Part shown: positions 1 to 6,479 of the stretch, in pieces
Layout of the letters: each line of letters begins with the position of its first letter
How positions within the stretch are numbered: the first letter of the stretch is position 1
Assembly: GCA_018715425.1 (NCBI GenBank)
Contig: DVLR01000316.1
Span: 1-8,084, forward strand
Source of the DNA: Candidatus Merdenecus merdavium
GTDB lineage: Bacteria; Bacillota; Clostridia; Lachnospirales; Lachnospiraceae
Length of the DNA stretch: 8,084 nucleotides
Direction: 5' to 3'
Program-made: the position numbers and the translations under genes
Notes under the pieces: generated by a model
Seen by the model: the letters and a program-made list of their open reading frames with translations, nothing else
Databases searched by the model: none
What the model was told of the DNA's origin: nothing

Positions 1-14
1 TACATTGGAAATAA

Positions 15-20
15 TATAAT
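15..20 (+). promoter_or_regulatory. possible sigma-A -10 box upstream of cbiD
   Basis: The hexamer TATAAT at 15-20 is a perfect match to the -10 consensus and lies 28 nt before the cbiD start codon. At normal spacing the -35 element would fall just before the window, so it cannot be assessed. Such hexamers arise easily by chance in DNA this AT-rich, and the same bases could belong to the tail of an upstream gene: one frame stays open from position 1 to a TAG at 31-33. Weak call. Confidence 0.2.
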
Positions 21-48
21 AAGCCTAAGTTAGAAAGGTATAGTATAG

Positions 49-1206
49 ATGAAAAGTGATTTAGATGATATGTATATCCTAAAGAATAATAAGAAATTAC
101 GTTACGGCTATACAACAGGTACTTGTGCTACAGCAGCTAGTAAAGCGGCTGCCATGATGTTACTTACCAATCAGCAGATGGATATGGTGCAGGTTACCAC
201 TCCTAAAGGGATCCAATTAAATTTAGAAGTTCTAGAAATTCATATGACCACAGAGTCTGTAACTTGTGCAATTAGAAAAGATGCAGGTGATGATCCAGAT
301 GTGACGGATCAAATATTAATCTATGCATCGGTAAAGAAAACGGATAAAGAAGGTATTTCTTTAGATGGTGGTATGGGGATTGGAAGAGTCACTAAAAAAG
401 GTCTTGAGCAAGAGGTTGGAGCTTCCGCTATTAATAAAGTACCAAGGCAAATGATCAAAGAGCATTTAGAAGAGGTATGTAGGTCTTGCAACTACTCAAA
501 AGGTTTAGAGGTTATGATTTATGCACCTGAGGGTAAAGAAATAGCAAAAAAGACATTTAATGAAAGATTAGGCATTATGGGAGGGATTTCCATATTAGGG
601 ACCACAGGGATTGTAGAACCCATGAGCGAATCAGCTTTAATAGACAGTATAAAAAGTGAAATGAAAATAAAAAAAGCAGAAGGTACAGAAATTCTATTGG
701 TCACTCCAGGTAATTATGGACAGGATTATATAAAAGAGGGGTTAAAATATGAATTGCCAGACTCAATGAAGTGTAGTAATTATATTGGTGATACTATCGA
801 TATGGCAGTAGAGCTTCATATGAAGGGCATATTATTTGTTTCTCATATAGGAAAATTGATTAAGGTTGCTGGTGGCATAATGAATACTCATTCAAGGAAT
901 GGGGATTGTAGAGCAGAGCTTATGGCTAGTTGTGCTATTTTGGCGGATATTTCTTATGAAGGTGCAAAAAGAATATTACATACCATTACTACAGATCAAG
1001 CGTTAGAAATTATAGCAGAAGAGAACAAGATAGTAGAAACCATGAATGTCATCATGGATAAAATACAGTTTTATTTAAATAAAAGATCCTATGGCAGATT
1101 AAAAATTGGGGCTATTGTTTTTTCTAACCAGTATGGAACCTTGGGTGAAACAGAAAATGCCAAAGAATTATTAAAGTTGCTTGCAAAGTCAGAAACAAAA
1201 ATATAA
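49..1206 (+). CDS. cbiD: CbiD, cobalt-precorrin-5B C1-methyltransferase
   Basis: CbiD uses S-adenosylmethionine to methylate C1 of cobalt-precorrin-5B, giving cobalt-precorrin-6A, in the cytoplasm. It is specific to the anaerobic cobalamin route. The family signature YGYTTGTCATAA is at residues 19-30, KDAGDDPDVT at 77-86, GTTGIVEPMS at 184-193 and SHIGKLIKVAGG followed by NTHS at 265-282. The length of 385 aa is normal to slightly long, and the protein looks intact. ATG at 49 is preceded by AGAAAGG at 32-38, a workable Shine-Dalgarno with a 10-nt spacer. A second Met at residue 8 has no better site. It is the first gene of the block visible here, and a 43-nt gap with a small stem-loop separates it from cbiL. 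CbiD does not belong to the tetrapyrrole methylase family of CbiL/F/H/E, which fits the sequence seen. Confidence 0.97.
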   Translation: MKSDLDDMYILKNNKKLRYGYTTGTCATAASKAAAMMLLTNQQMDMVQVTTPKGIQLNLEVLEIHMTTESVTCAIRKDAGDDPDVTDQILIYASVKKTDKEGISLDGGMGIGRVTKKGLEQEVGASAINKVPRQMIKEHLEEVCRSCNYSKGLEVMIYAPEGKEIAKKTFNERLGIMGGISILGTTGIVEPMSESALIDSIKSEMKIKKAEGTEILLVTPGNYGQDYIKEGLKYELPDSMKCSNYIGDTIDMAVELHMKGILFVSHIGKLIKVAGGIMNTHSRNGDCRAELMASCAILADISYEGAKRILHTITTDQALEIIAEENKIVETMNVIMDKIQFYLNKRSYGRLKIGAIVFSNQYGTLGETENAKELLKLLAKSETKI

Positions 1207-1207
1207 A

Positions 1208-1230
1208 TCCTCTAGTTACTTTTTAGGGGA
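1208..1230 (+). other. predicted stem-loop in the cbiD-cbiL gap
   Basis: TCCTCTA at 1208-1214 pairs with TAGGGGA at 1224-1230, giving 7 bp with one G-T wobble around a 9-nt loop. It begins 2 nt after the cbiD stop and ends 6 nt before the cbiL Shine-Dalgarno. The T run lies in the loop, not after the stem, and an A-rich stretch follows, so it does not look like an intrinsic terminator. It could be an mRNA processing or stability element, or chance. Folding energy was not computed. Confidence 0.3.
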
Positions 1231-1236
1231 ATAGAA

Positions 1237-1243
1237 AAAGAGG
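1237..1243 (+). promoter_or_regulatory. ribosome binding site that decides the cbiL start
   Basis: AAAGAGG at 1237-1243 sits 6 nt before the ATG at 1250. It directly abuts an in-frame TTG at 1244, which is too close to be used. This favours ATG 1250 over the longer TTG reading. Confidence 0.75.
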
Positions 1244-1249
1244 TTGAAC

Positions 1250-1933
1250 ATGAAAGGAAAGTTATATGGAGTAGGAGTAGGACCAGGTGATCCAGAATAT
1301 CTTACTTTAAAAGCTGTTCGATTAATAAAGGAATGTGATATCATCGCCATCCCAGGAAAGGATAAAGAGCGTTGTACTGCTTATGAAATTGTAAAAAAAG
1401 GTATTCCACAGATAGAAGAAAAAGAAATTCTACCAATTCATATCCCTATGACAAAAGATAAACAATTATTAGAAGAGCATTACGAAATAGGGAAAGACCG
1501 TATCATATCCATGTTAAAAAAAGGTAAGAATATTGCATTTTTAACTCTTGGAGATCCTACAGTATATTCAACTTACATGTATATCCACAGTAAAGTATTA
1601 AAGGAAGGATATGAAGGAGAAATCATCAGTGGTGTTACTTCTTTTTGCGCAGCATCAGCTAGGTTAAACCAAAGCTTGGTAGAACGAAGTGAATCCTTAC
1701 ATATTATACCAGCTTCATACGGTATAGAAGATGCATTAAAACTTTCTGGAACAAAGGTGTTAATGAAATCTGGAAAGCAGATAAAAGAAGTAAAAGAAGA
1801 ACTTGTGAAAAAAAATATAGAAGCCATGATGGTAGAAAATTGTGGGATGAAGAATGAAAAAATATACGATGATACACATAGCATACCAAATCATTCAGGG
1901 TATTACTCCCTGATCATCATAAAGGAGAAGTAA
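1250..1933 (+). CDS. cbiL: CbiL, cobalt-factor II / precorrin-2 C20-methyltransferase
   Basis: CbiL transfers a methyl group from S-adenosylmethionine to C20 of cobalt-factor II (cobalt-precorrin-2), the first methylation after the pathway leaves sirohydrochlorin. The 227-aa protein is a tetrapyrrole methylase. The N-terminal GVGVGPGDPEYLTLKA begins at residue 7, and TLGDPTVYSTYMY at 99-111 is the version of the SAM-site loop typical of CbiL/CobI. SGVTSFCAASA follows mid-protein. ATG 1250 is chosen over an in-frame TTG at 1244 because of the Shine-Dalgarno at 1237-1243. The stop codon abuts the ATG of cbiF with no spacer, and the cbiF ribosome binding site (AAAGGAG, 1921-1927) lies inside this gene, so the two are probably translationally coupled. 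The aerobic homologue is CobI; the CbiL name rests on the neighbouring cbiD and cbiG. Confidence 0.96.
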   Translation: MKGKLYGVGVGPGDPEYLTLKAVRLIKECDIIAIPGKDKERCTAYEIVKKGIPQIEEKEILPIHIPMTKDKQLLEEHYEIGKDRIISMLKKGKNIAFLTLGDPTVYSTYMYIHSKVLKEGYEGEIISGVTSFCAASARLNQSLVERSESLHIIPASYGIEDALKLSGTKVLMKSGKQIKEVKEELVKKNIEAMMVENCGMKNEKIYDDTHSIPNHSGYYSLIIIKEK

Positions 1934-2692
1934 ATGGTATATTTTGTAGGTGCTGGAAGTGGCGCAGTGGATTTGATCACGGTGAAAGGGCTACGCTTAA
2001 TACAGGCAGCCGATGTGATTATCTATGCAGGCTCATTAGTGAATCCAAAACTTTTAGAGGATAAAAAAGAATCCTGTATTGTTTATGATAGTGCAAAGAT
2101 GACCTTAGAAGAAGTTTTTCAAGTGATGAAAGATGGAGATAGAAAAGGATTAGAGATCGTCCGTTTACATACAGGAGATCCTTGCTTATACGGGGCTATT
2201 AGGGAGCAAATGGATCTTTTAGAAGAAGCAGGCATTCCTTATGATTACTGTCCTGGTGTTAGCTCTTTTTGTGGAGCGGCATCAGCTCTTAAAATGGAAT
2301 ATACTTTACCAGGGGTATCCCAAAGTGTGATCATAACAAGAATGGAAGGAAGAACTCCTGTTCCAGAAAAAGAAGAAATTGCAGAATTTGCCAAACATCA
2401 ATCCACTATGGTTATTTTTTTAAGTACGGGAATGCTGGAACAGTTAACAGAAAGGCTTTTGGTTGGAGGTTATAAGGAAGAAACACCAGCAGCAATTGTA
2501 TATAAAGCGACTTGGGAAGATGAGAAAACTATTATTTGTACCGTCTCTACTCTTGCAGAAAGAGCTATTCAGGAAGGGATAACAAAAACAGCTCTTATTA
2601 TTGTTGGGGAGGCTGTTTTGCAGAATAAGTATAGTAGATCTAAATTATATGATCCATCATTTAGTACAGATTTTAGAAAGGCAAGTAGATAA
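1934..2692 (+). CDS. cbiF: CbiF, cobalt-precorrin-4 C11-methyltransferase
   Basis: CbiF methylates C11 of cobalt-precorrin-4 with S-adenosylmethionine, yielding cobalt-precorrin-5A. The 252-aa length fits the family. Visible motifs are FVGAGSGAVDLITVKG from residue 4, HTGDPCLYG at 79-87, YCPGVSSFCGAASAL from 105 and TRMEGRTP at 135-142. The last is characteristic of CbiF/CobM among tetrapyrrole methylases. Residue 9 is Ser, where many tetrapyrrole methylases, including CbiL and CbiH here, have Pro in GxGPG. The surrounding motif is intact, so this looks like a natural variant and not damage. The ATG directly follows the cbiL stop, with AAAGGAG at 1921-1927 as ribosome binding site (6-nt spacer). 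Thirteen bases separate it from cbiG, whose product is the next enzyme in the pathway. Confidence 0.97.
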   Translation: MVYFVGAGSGAVDLITVKGLRLIQAADVIIYAGSLVNPKLLEDKKESCIVYDSAKMTLEEVFQVMKDGDRKGLEIVRLHTGDPCLYGAIREQMDLLEEAGIPYDYCPGVSSFCGAASALKMEYTLPGVSQSVIITRMEGRTPVPEKEEIAEFAKHQSTMVIFLSTGMLEQLTERLLVGGYKEETPAAIVYKATWEDEKTIICTVSTLAERAIQEGITKTALIIVGEAVLQNKYSRSKLYDPSFSTDFRKASR

Positions 2693-2694
2693 AC

Positions 2695-2702
2695 AAGGTG
2701 AT
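2695..2702 (+). promoter_or_regulatory. ribosome binding site that decides the cbiG start
   Basis: AAGGTGAT at 2695-2702 matches the 3' part of the AAGGAGGTGAT anti-16S complement and lies just before ATG 2706. It supports that start over earlier in-frame ATGs at 2601 and 2649, which would overlap cbiF extensively and add residues unlike CbiG. Confidence 0.75.
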
Positions 2703-2705
2703 AGA

Positions 2706-3773
2706 ATGAGAGTTTCTATAATTAGTTTTACTGCAACAGGTAGTGAATTATGCGTTAAAATAAGGGATAGATTAAGGGAACATCAATATGAAGTGACAGG
2801 TTTTACAATAAAAAAATATGCAAAAAAAAGTCATTTAGAACCAGTTCATTCATTGAGTCAATGGACGAGAGAACAGTTTCTATCATCAAACTATCTCATC
2901 TTTATAGGGGCTTGTGGTATTGCAGTTAGGAGTATTGCACCATATATCAAGGATAAAACAGTAGATCCTGCCGTTCTTGTTATTGACGAAAAAGGGAATT
3001 TTATCATCCCTATTTTATCTGGTCATATCGGTGGAGCCAATGCTTTATCCATGGAACTTGAAAACATGATTCATGGAAAAGCAGTTATTACCACAGCTAC
3101 AGATATTCATGACACCTTTGCCGTTGACGTATTTGCTAAGAAAAATGGATTATCTATTAGCGACATGAAACTAGCTAAAAAAATATCGGCGTATTTATTA
3201 GATGGAAATACGATAGACATATATTCTGATTTTGATGCCTATGGAGAAATACCTAAACAAGTGAATTTCATAAGAAGGGAGAAGGGAAGCAGAGCTATAC
3301 CATCCGAAGGTCTAGAAGTAGTCATTACAGAGAAGGAACCTTATGAAGATTCAGAAACTCAAAGGTTATACTTGACGCCTCAGACCGTAACCATAGGGGT
3401 AGGATGTAAGAAAAATACGGAAGGAAAAAAGATCAGAGATACCATATTAGAAGTATTAGAAAAAAACAGATTACATCTACGGCAAATAGAGTTGATTGCC
3501 AGTATTGATTTAAAAAAGGAAGAGGTTGGTATCCATGAAGTTTGCACTGATTATAACATACCGTTTATCACTTATTCAGCATTAGAATTACAGCAAATAG
3601 AAGGAGATTTTACACCATCAGAATTTGTTCGTGGCATTACTGGAGTATCAAATGTCTGTGAAAGGAGTGCTGTTCTAGGAAGTAAAAATGGTCATTTAAT
3701 TCAAAAGAAGTATGCAAAAGATGGAGTAACCATTGCCCTTGCAGTTAGAGATTGGAGGCTAAAATTTGAATAA
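2706..3773 (+). CDS. cbiG: CbiG, cobalt-precorrin-5A hydrolase
   Basis: CbiG opens the delta-lactone of cobalt-precorrin-5A and releases the extruded C20 unit as acetaldehyde, forming cobalt-precorrin-5B, the CbiD substrate. It is a marker of the anaerobic route. The 355-aa protein shows the family's usual parts. The N-terminal region contains ATGSEL near residue 10 and GACGIAVR at 68-75. The central block has SGHIGGAN at 105-112. A C-terminal CbiG_C region starts with IGVGCKK at 230-236 and ends with VSNVCERSA from 314. Starting at ATG 2706 gives MRVSIISF as a natural first strand. The open frame extends 35 codons further upstream, but that part is a shadow of cbiF. The 3' end overlaps cbiH by 8 nt and carries the cbiH ribosome binding site, so translation is probably coupled. 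Confidence 0.97.
   Translation: MRVSIISFTATGSELCVKIRDRLREHQYEVTGFTIKKYAKKSHLEPVHSLSQWTREQFLSSNYLIFIGACGIAVRSIAPYIKDKTVDPAVLVIDEKGNFIIPILSGHIGGANALSMELENMIHGKAVITTATDIHDTFAVDVFAKKNGLSISDMKLAKKISAYLLDGNTIDIYSDFDAYGEIPKQVNFIRREKGSRAIPSEGLEVVITEKEPYEDSETQRLYLTPQTVTIGVGCKKNTEGKKIRDTILEVLEKNRLHLRQIELIASIDLKKEEVGIHEVCTDYNIPFITYSALELQQIEGDFTPSEFVRGITGVSNVCERSAVLGSKNGHLIQKKYAKDGVTIALAVRDWRLKFE
3754..3758 (+). promoter_or_regulatory. ribosome binding site for the cbiH TTG start
   Basis: GGAGG at 3754-3758, inside the end of cbiG, lies 7 nt before the TTG at 3766. Its ideal position is the main argument that cbiH starts at a non-ATG codon. Confidence 0.8.
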
Positions 3774-4503
3774 AATATACGTGGTCGGTATTGGACCTGG
3801 CTCTTATGAACAGATGACGATAAAAGCAGCTCATGTGTTAGAGTCGTGTGAAACCATTGTGGGATACACGGTTTATGTAGAATTGATGAAAAAACATTTT
3901 GGAAACAAAGAGTTTTTAACCACACCGATGAAGAAGGAAGTGGATCGATGTATCTTAGCATTTGAAGAGGCAAAAAAGGGAAAGACCGTAGCCATGATTT
4001 GTAGTGGTGATGCTGGTGTTTATGGAATGGCGGGTCTTATGATTGATATAGGGGCAACTAGATATCCAGAATTTGAGGTGGAAATTGTTTCTGGAGTTAC
4101 AGCGGCTCTTGGAGGTGGAAGTCTATTAGGAGCTCCATTTATCCATGATTTTGCAGTGATTAGTTTAAGTGATTTATTGACTCCTTGGGAAACCATTCAG
4201 TCAAGATTAATCCATGCATCTATGGCTGATTTGGTCATTTGTTTATATAATCCTTCCAGCAAAAAACGTCACGATTACTTGGAAAAAGCATGTGATTTAA
4301 TTATGGAACATCAACCAGAGACTCTTATTTGTGGAATTGTTAAAAATATTGCAAGAGATGGAGAAACAATTGAGATCTTAACCCTAAAAGAATTAAGAGA
4401 TAAAAAGGTAGATATGTTTACAACGGTATATATAGGCAATTCAAATACCAAAAGAGTAGGAAATCGTATGGTCACTCCAAGAGGTTATGAATATGAAAGA
4501 TAA
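3766..4503 (+). CDS. cbiH: CbiH, cobalt-factor III C17-methyltransferase (ring contraction)
   Basis: CbiH methylates C17 of cobalt-factor III and drives contraction of the macrocycle to the corrin-size ring, producing cobalt-precorrin-4. The 245-aa protein is a tetrapyrrole methylase. It has YVVGIGPGS at residues 5-13, CSGDAGVYG at 79-87, VSGVTAAL from 108, HDFAVISLSDLLTPWE ending at 142, and LYNPSSKKR at 160-168. The SLSDLLTPWE block is diagnostic of CbiH/CobJ. The start is TTG at 3766, backed by GGAGG at 3754-3758. The first in-frame ATG is at codon 17 and would delete the essential GIGPG loop. The gene overlaps cbiG by 8 nt and the downstream fusion gene by 11 nt. There is no C-terminal extension: it is the compact single-domain form. 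Confidence 0.96.
   Translation: MNKIYVVGIGPGSYEQMTIKAAHVLESCETIVGYTVYVELMKKHFGNKEFLTTPMKKEVDRCILAFEEAKKGKTVAMICSGDAGVYGMAGLMIDIGATRYPEFEVEIVSGVTAALGGGSLLGAPFIHDFAVISLSDLLTPWETIQSRLIHASMADLVICLYNPSSKKRHDYLEKACDLIMEHQPETLICGIVKNIARDGETIEILTLKELRDKKVDMFTTVYIGNSNTKRVGNRMVTPRGYEYER
4480..4484 (+). promoter_or_regulatory. ribosome binding site that decides the fusion gene start
   Basis: AGAGG at 4480-4484 lies 8 nt before ATG 4493 but only 2 nt before ATG 4487. Both are in the same frame; the spacing favours 4493 and drops two residues from the longest reading. Confidence 0.6.
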
Positions 4504-6475
4504 TCAAAATAAAGTATTAATCTTTGCTGGTACTGTTGATGGTAGAAAAATGGCTGAGTATCTATTAAAATACCATGTTACAGTTTATATAAGCGTAGCT
4601 ACAGAATACGGAGAAAGTCTAGTTTCTAAAGAAAAAGGTCTCGAAATACTTACAGGGCGTTTAAGTGCGGAGGAGATGGAGGAGCTTATGGTAAAGCTTC
4701 GAATCTCCTCTGTCATTGATGGTACCCATCCTTATGCAAAAGAAGTAACAGAAAATATAAAAAGAGCTTGTGAAAAAACAGGAATAGAATATTTAAGGCT
4801 TTTACGGAAAAACAGTGAAGTAGAAAATGACATCATCTATGTATCCTCAACAAAGGAAGCCGCTGAATATTTAAAAGATCATGAAGGGAGGGCTTTGCTT
4901 ACAACTGGAAGCAAAGAATTAAAAGAATTTACCATCATTCCAGAATATGATACGCGTTTATTCCCAAGAGTTCTTTCTATTCCAGAGGTTGTAGAAGCCT
5001 GTAAAAAATTAGGATTTCAGGGGAGAAACCTCATCTGTATGCAAGGCCCCTTTTCAGAAGAACTGAATTATGCCATGTTAAAGCAGATTGATGCTACTTT
5101 TCTTGTAACAAAAGAATCAGGTCAAACCGGTGGATTTTTAGAGAAAATTTGGGCTGCTAGAAGAGCTGGAGTTACTTCTCTTGTGATTGGGCGACCTATG
5201 GAAGAAAGTGGGCTAGATGTATTTTCTTTAAAAAAACATTTGATCCAAAAACTAAATTTACAAATCAAAAGAAAGATATCCATTGTTGGCATTGGTATGG
5301 GTGGATCCTTACAGATGACAGAAGAGTCTAGAAAAATCTGTGAAGATGCTGATCTAATCATCGGTGCCCAGCGAATGGTAGAATCCTACGAAGATAAGGG
5401 ATATGCCATTTACAAGTCTTATCAAGCTTCAGATATCAAAGGTTACCTTTGGGAACATCCAGAGTATGAAAATGTAGTGATTTTACAGTCTGGTGATGTG
5501 GGTTTCTACAGTGGAACAAAACAGCTATTGACAGAATTTAAAGATGAAGATGTGATCCTTTATCCTGGCATATCAAGTGTTTCTTATTTCTGTGCAAAAA
5601 TAAGAGTTCCTTGGCAGAATGTAAAACTTATCAGCCTTCATGGAAGAGAAGAAAATATAGTGGAAGAGATCTTACGACACCAGTATGTTTACTCTTTATT
5701 AGGCAGTACTTTTGGACTTCATGATCTCTGTGAACAGTTGTTACATTATGGTCTAAAAGATGTATTGATTTATGCTGGAGAGAATCTTTCCTATCAAAAT
5801 GAAAAGATTATTTCTGGTAGTCCAAGTCAATTGTTAAAAGAAGAATTTTCTAGTTTATCTGTAGTACTTATAAAAAACATTCATTACAAAAAAAGAACCG
5901 ATCTTTGGGGAATCAAAGATGAAGCTTTCTTAAGAGATAAGATTCCTATGACAAAAAGAGAAATAAGGATGTTATCGGTAGGGCTGTTAATGCCTGAAGA
6001 AGACAGTATTATTTACGATATAGGAGCTGGAACTGGTTCTGTATCCATAGAACTTGCTAGATGGGCATATGGAGGAAGGGTTTATGCTATTGAGCGAAAA
6101 AAGGAGGCTGTAGAGTTAATTGAGAGAAATAAAATGCGGTTTCAAACATCTAACTTACAAGTGATTCCAGGTCTTGCTCCAGAAGCTTTAAGATCTTTAC
6201 CAGCACCATCACATGTGTTTATAGGAGGATCTGGAGGAAATCTAAAGGAGATCATCCATACGATATACAAAAAGAATAGGTTTGCTAAAATAGTGATTCA
6301 TGCCATTACTTTAGAGACCGTATCAGAATGTATAGAGTTGATCAAAACCATAGAGGATGTACAGTCGGAGATTATCTGTGTAAATATTGCTAAGGCAAAA
6401 GAGGTAAGTCGGTATCATATGATGATGGGACAAAATCCAGTCTATATGATCACTTTAGAAAGATTAGGAGAATAA
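4493..6475 (+). CDS. cbiJ-cbiE-cbiT: CbiJ(CobK)-CbiE-CbiT fusion: precorrin-6A reductase plus C5- and C15-methyltransferases
   Basis: One 660-aa frame contains three enzymes. Residues 1-255 are a CbiJ/CobK reductase, NADPH- or NADH-dependent in the family, that reduces cobalt-precorrin-6A to 6B: FAGTVDGR at 11-18, DGTHPYA at 76-82, MQGPFSEELN at 183-192, VTKESG at 205-210. Residues 260-455 are CbiE, the C5-methyltransferase, of tetrapyrrole methylase type: VGIGMGG at 265-271, SGDVGFYSG at 333-341, YPGISS at 357-362. Residues 470-660 are CbiT, which methylates C15 and decarboxylates the C12 acetate, with a class I SAM fold: PMTK at 485, DIGAGTG at 509-515, FIGGSGG at 576-582. Each domain has about its normal stand-alone length, and only a few residues join CbiJ to CbiE. 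CbiE-CbiT fusions (CbiET, aerobic CobL) are well known; adding the reductase makes the protein cover three successive steps. It overlaps cbiH by 11 nt, and cbiA follows after 4 nt. Confidence 0.96.
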   Translation: MKDNQNKVLIFAGTVDGRKMAEYLLKYHVTVYISVATEYGESLVSKEKGLEILTGRLSAEEMEELMVKLRISSVIDGTHPYAKEVTENIKRACEKTGIEYLRLLRKNSEVENDIIYVSSTKEAAEYLKDHEGRALLTTGSKELKEFTIIPEYDTRLFPRVLSIPEVVEACKKLGFQGRNLICMQGPFSEELNYAMLKQIDATFLVTKESGQTGGFLEKIWAARRAGVTSLVIGRPMEESGLDVFSLKKHLIQKLNLQIKRKISIVGIGMGGSLQMTEESRKICEDADLIIGAQRMVESYEDKGYAIYKSYQASDIKGYLWEHPEYENVVILQSGDVGFYSGTKQLLTEFKDEDVILYPGISSVSYFCAKIRVPWQNVKLISLHGREENIVEEILRHQYVYSLLGSTFGLHDLCEQLLHYGLKDVLIYAGENLSYQNEKIISGSPSQLLKEEFSSLSVVLIKNIHYKKRTDLWGIKDEAFLRDKIPMTKREIRMLSVGLLMPEEDSIIYDIGAGTGSVSIELARWAYGGRVYAIERKKEAVELIERNKMRFQTSNLQVIPGLAPEALRSLPAPSHVFIGGSGGNLKEIIHTIYKKNRFAKIVIHAITLETVSECIELIKTIEDVQSEIICVNIAKAKEVSRYHMMMGQNPVYMITLERLGE

Positions 6476-6479
6476 GTGA

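Noticed and set aside
1..33. C-terminal tail of an upstream gene ending at TAG 31-33.
   Set aside because: Ten codons of open frame cannot be assigned to any family, and they may equally be promoter DNA. Not annotated as a gene.
519..704. Minus-strand open frame inside cbiD; similar minus-strand frames lie inside cbiL (1573-1889), cbiG/cbiH (3701-3973) and the fusion gene (5122-5361).
   Set aside because: Each lies opposite a confidently identified conserved gene. Their predicted products show low-complexity composition and no recognisable family. They are antisense shadows.
1215..1243. Intrinsic terminator after cbiD.
   Set aside because: The T run is in the loop of the hairpin and not after the stem, and the stem is short with a wobble. 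Genes continue immediately on the same strand.
2601..2705. 35-codon N-terminal extension of CbiG.
   Set aside because: It overlaps the end of cbiF in another frame and resembles no part of CbiG. The strong ribosome binding site at 2695-2702 points to ATG 2706.
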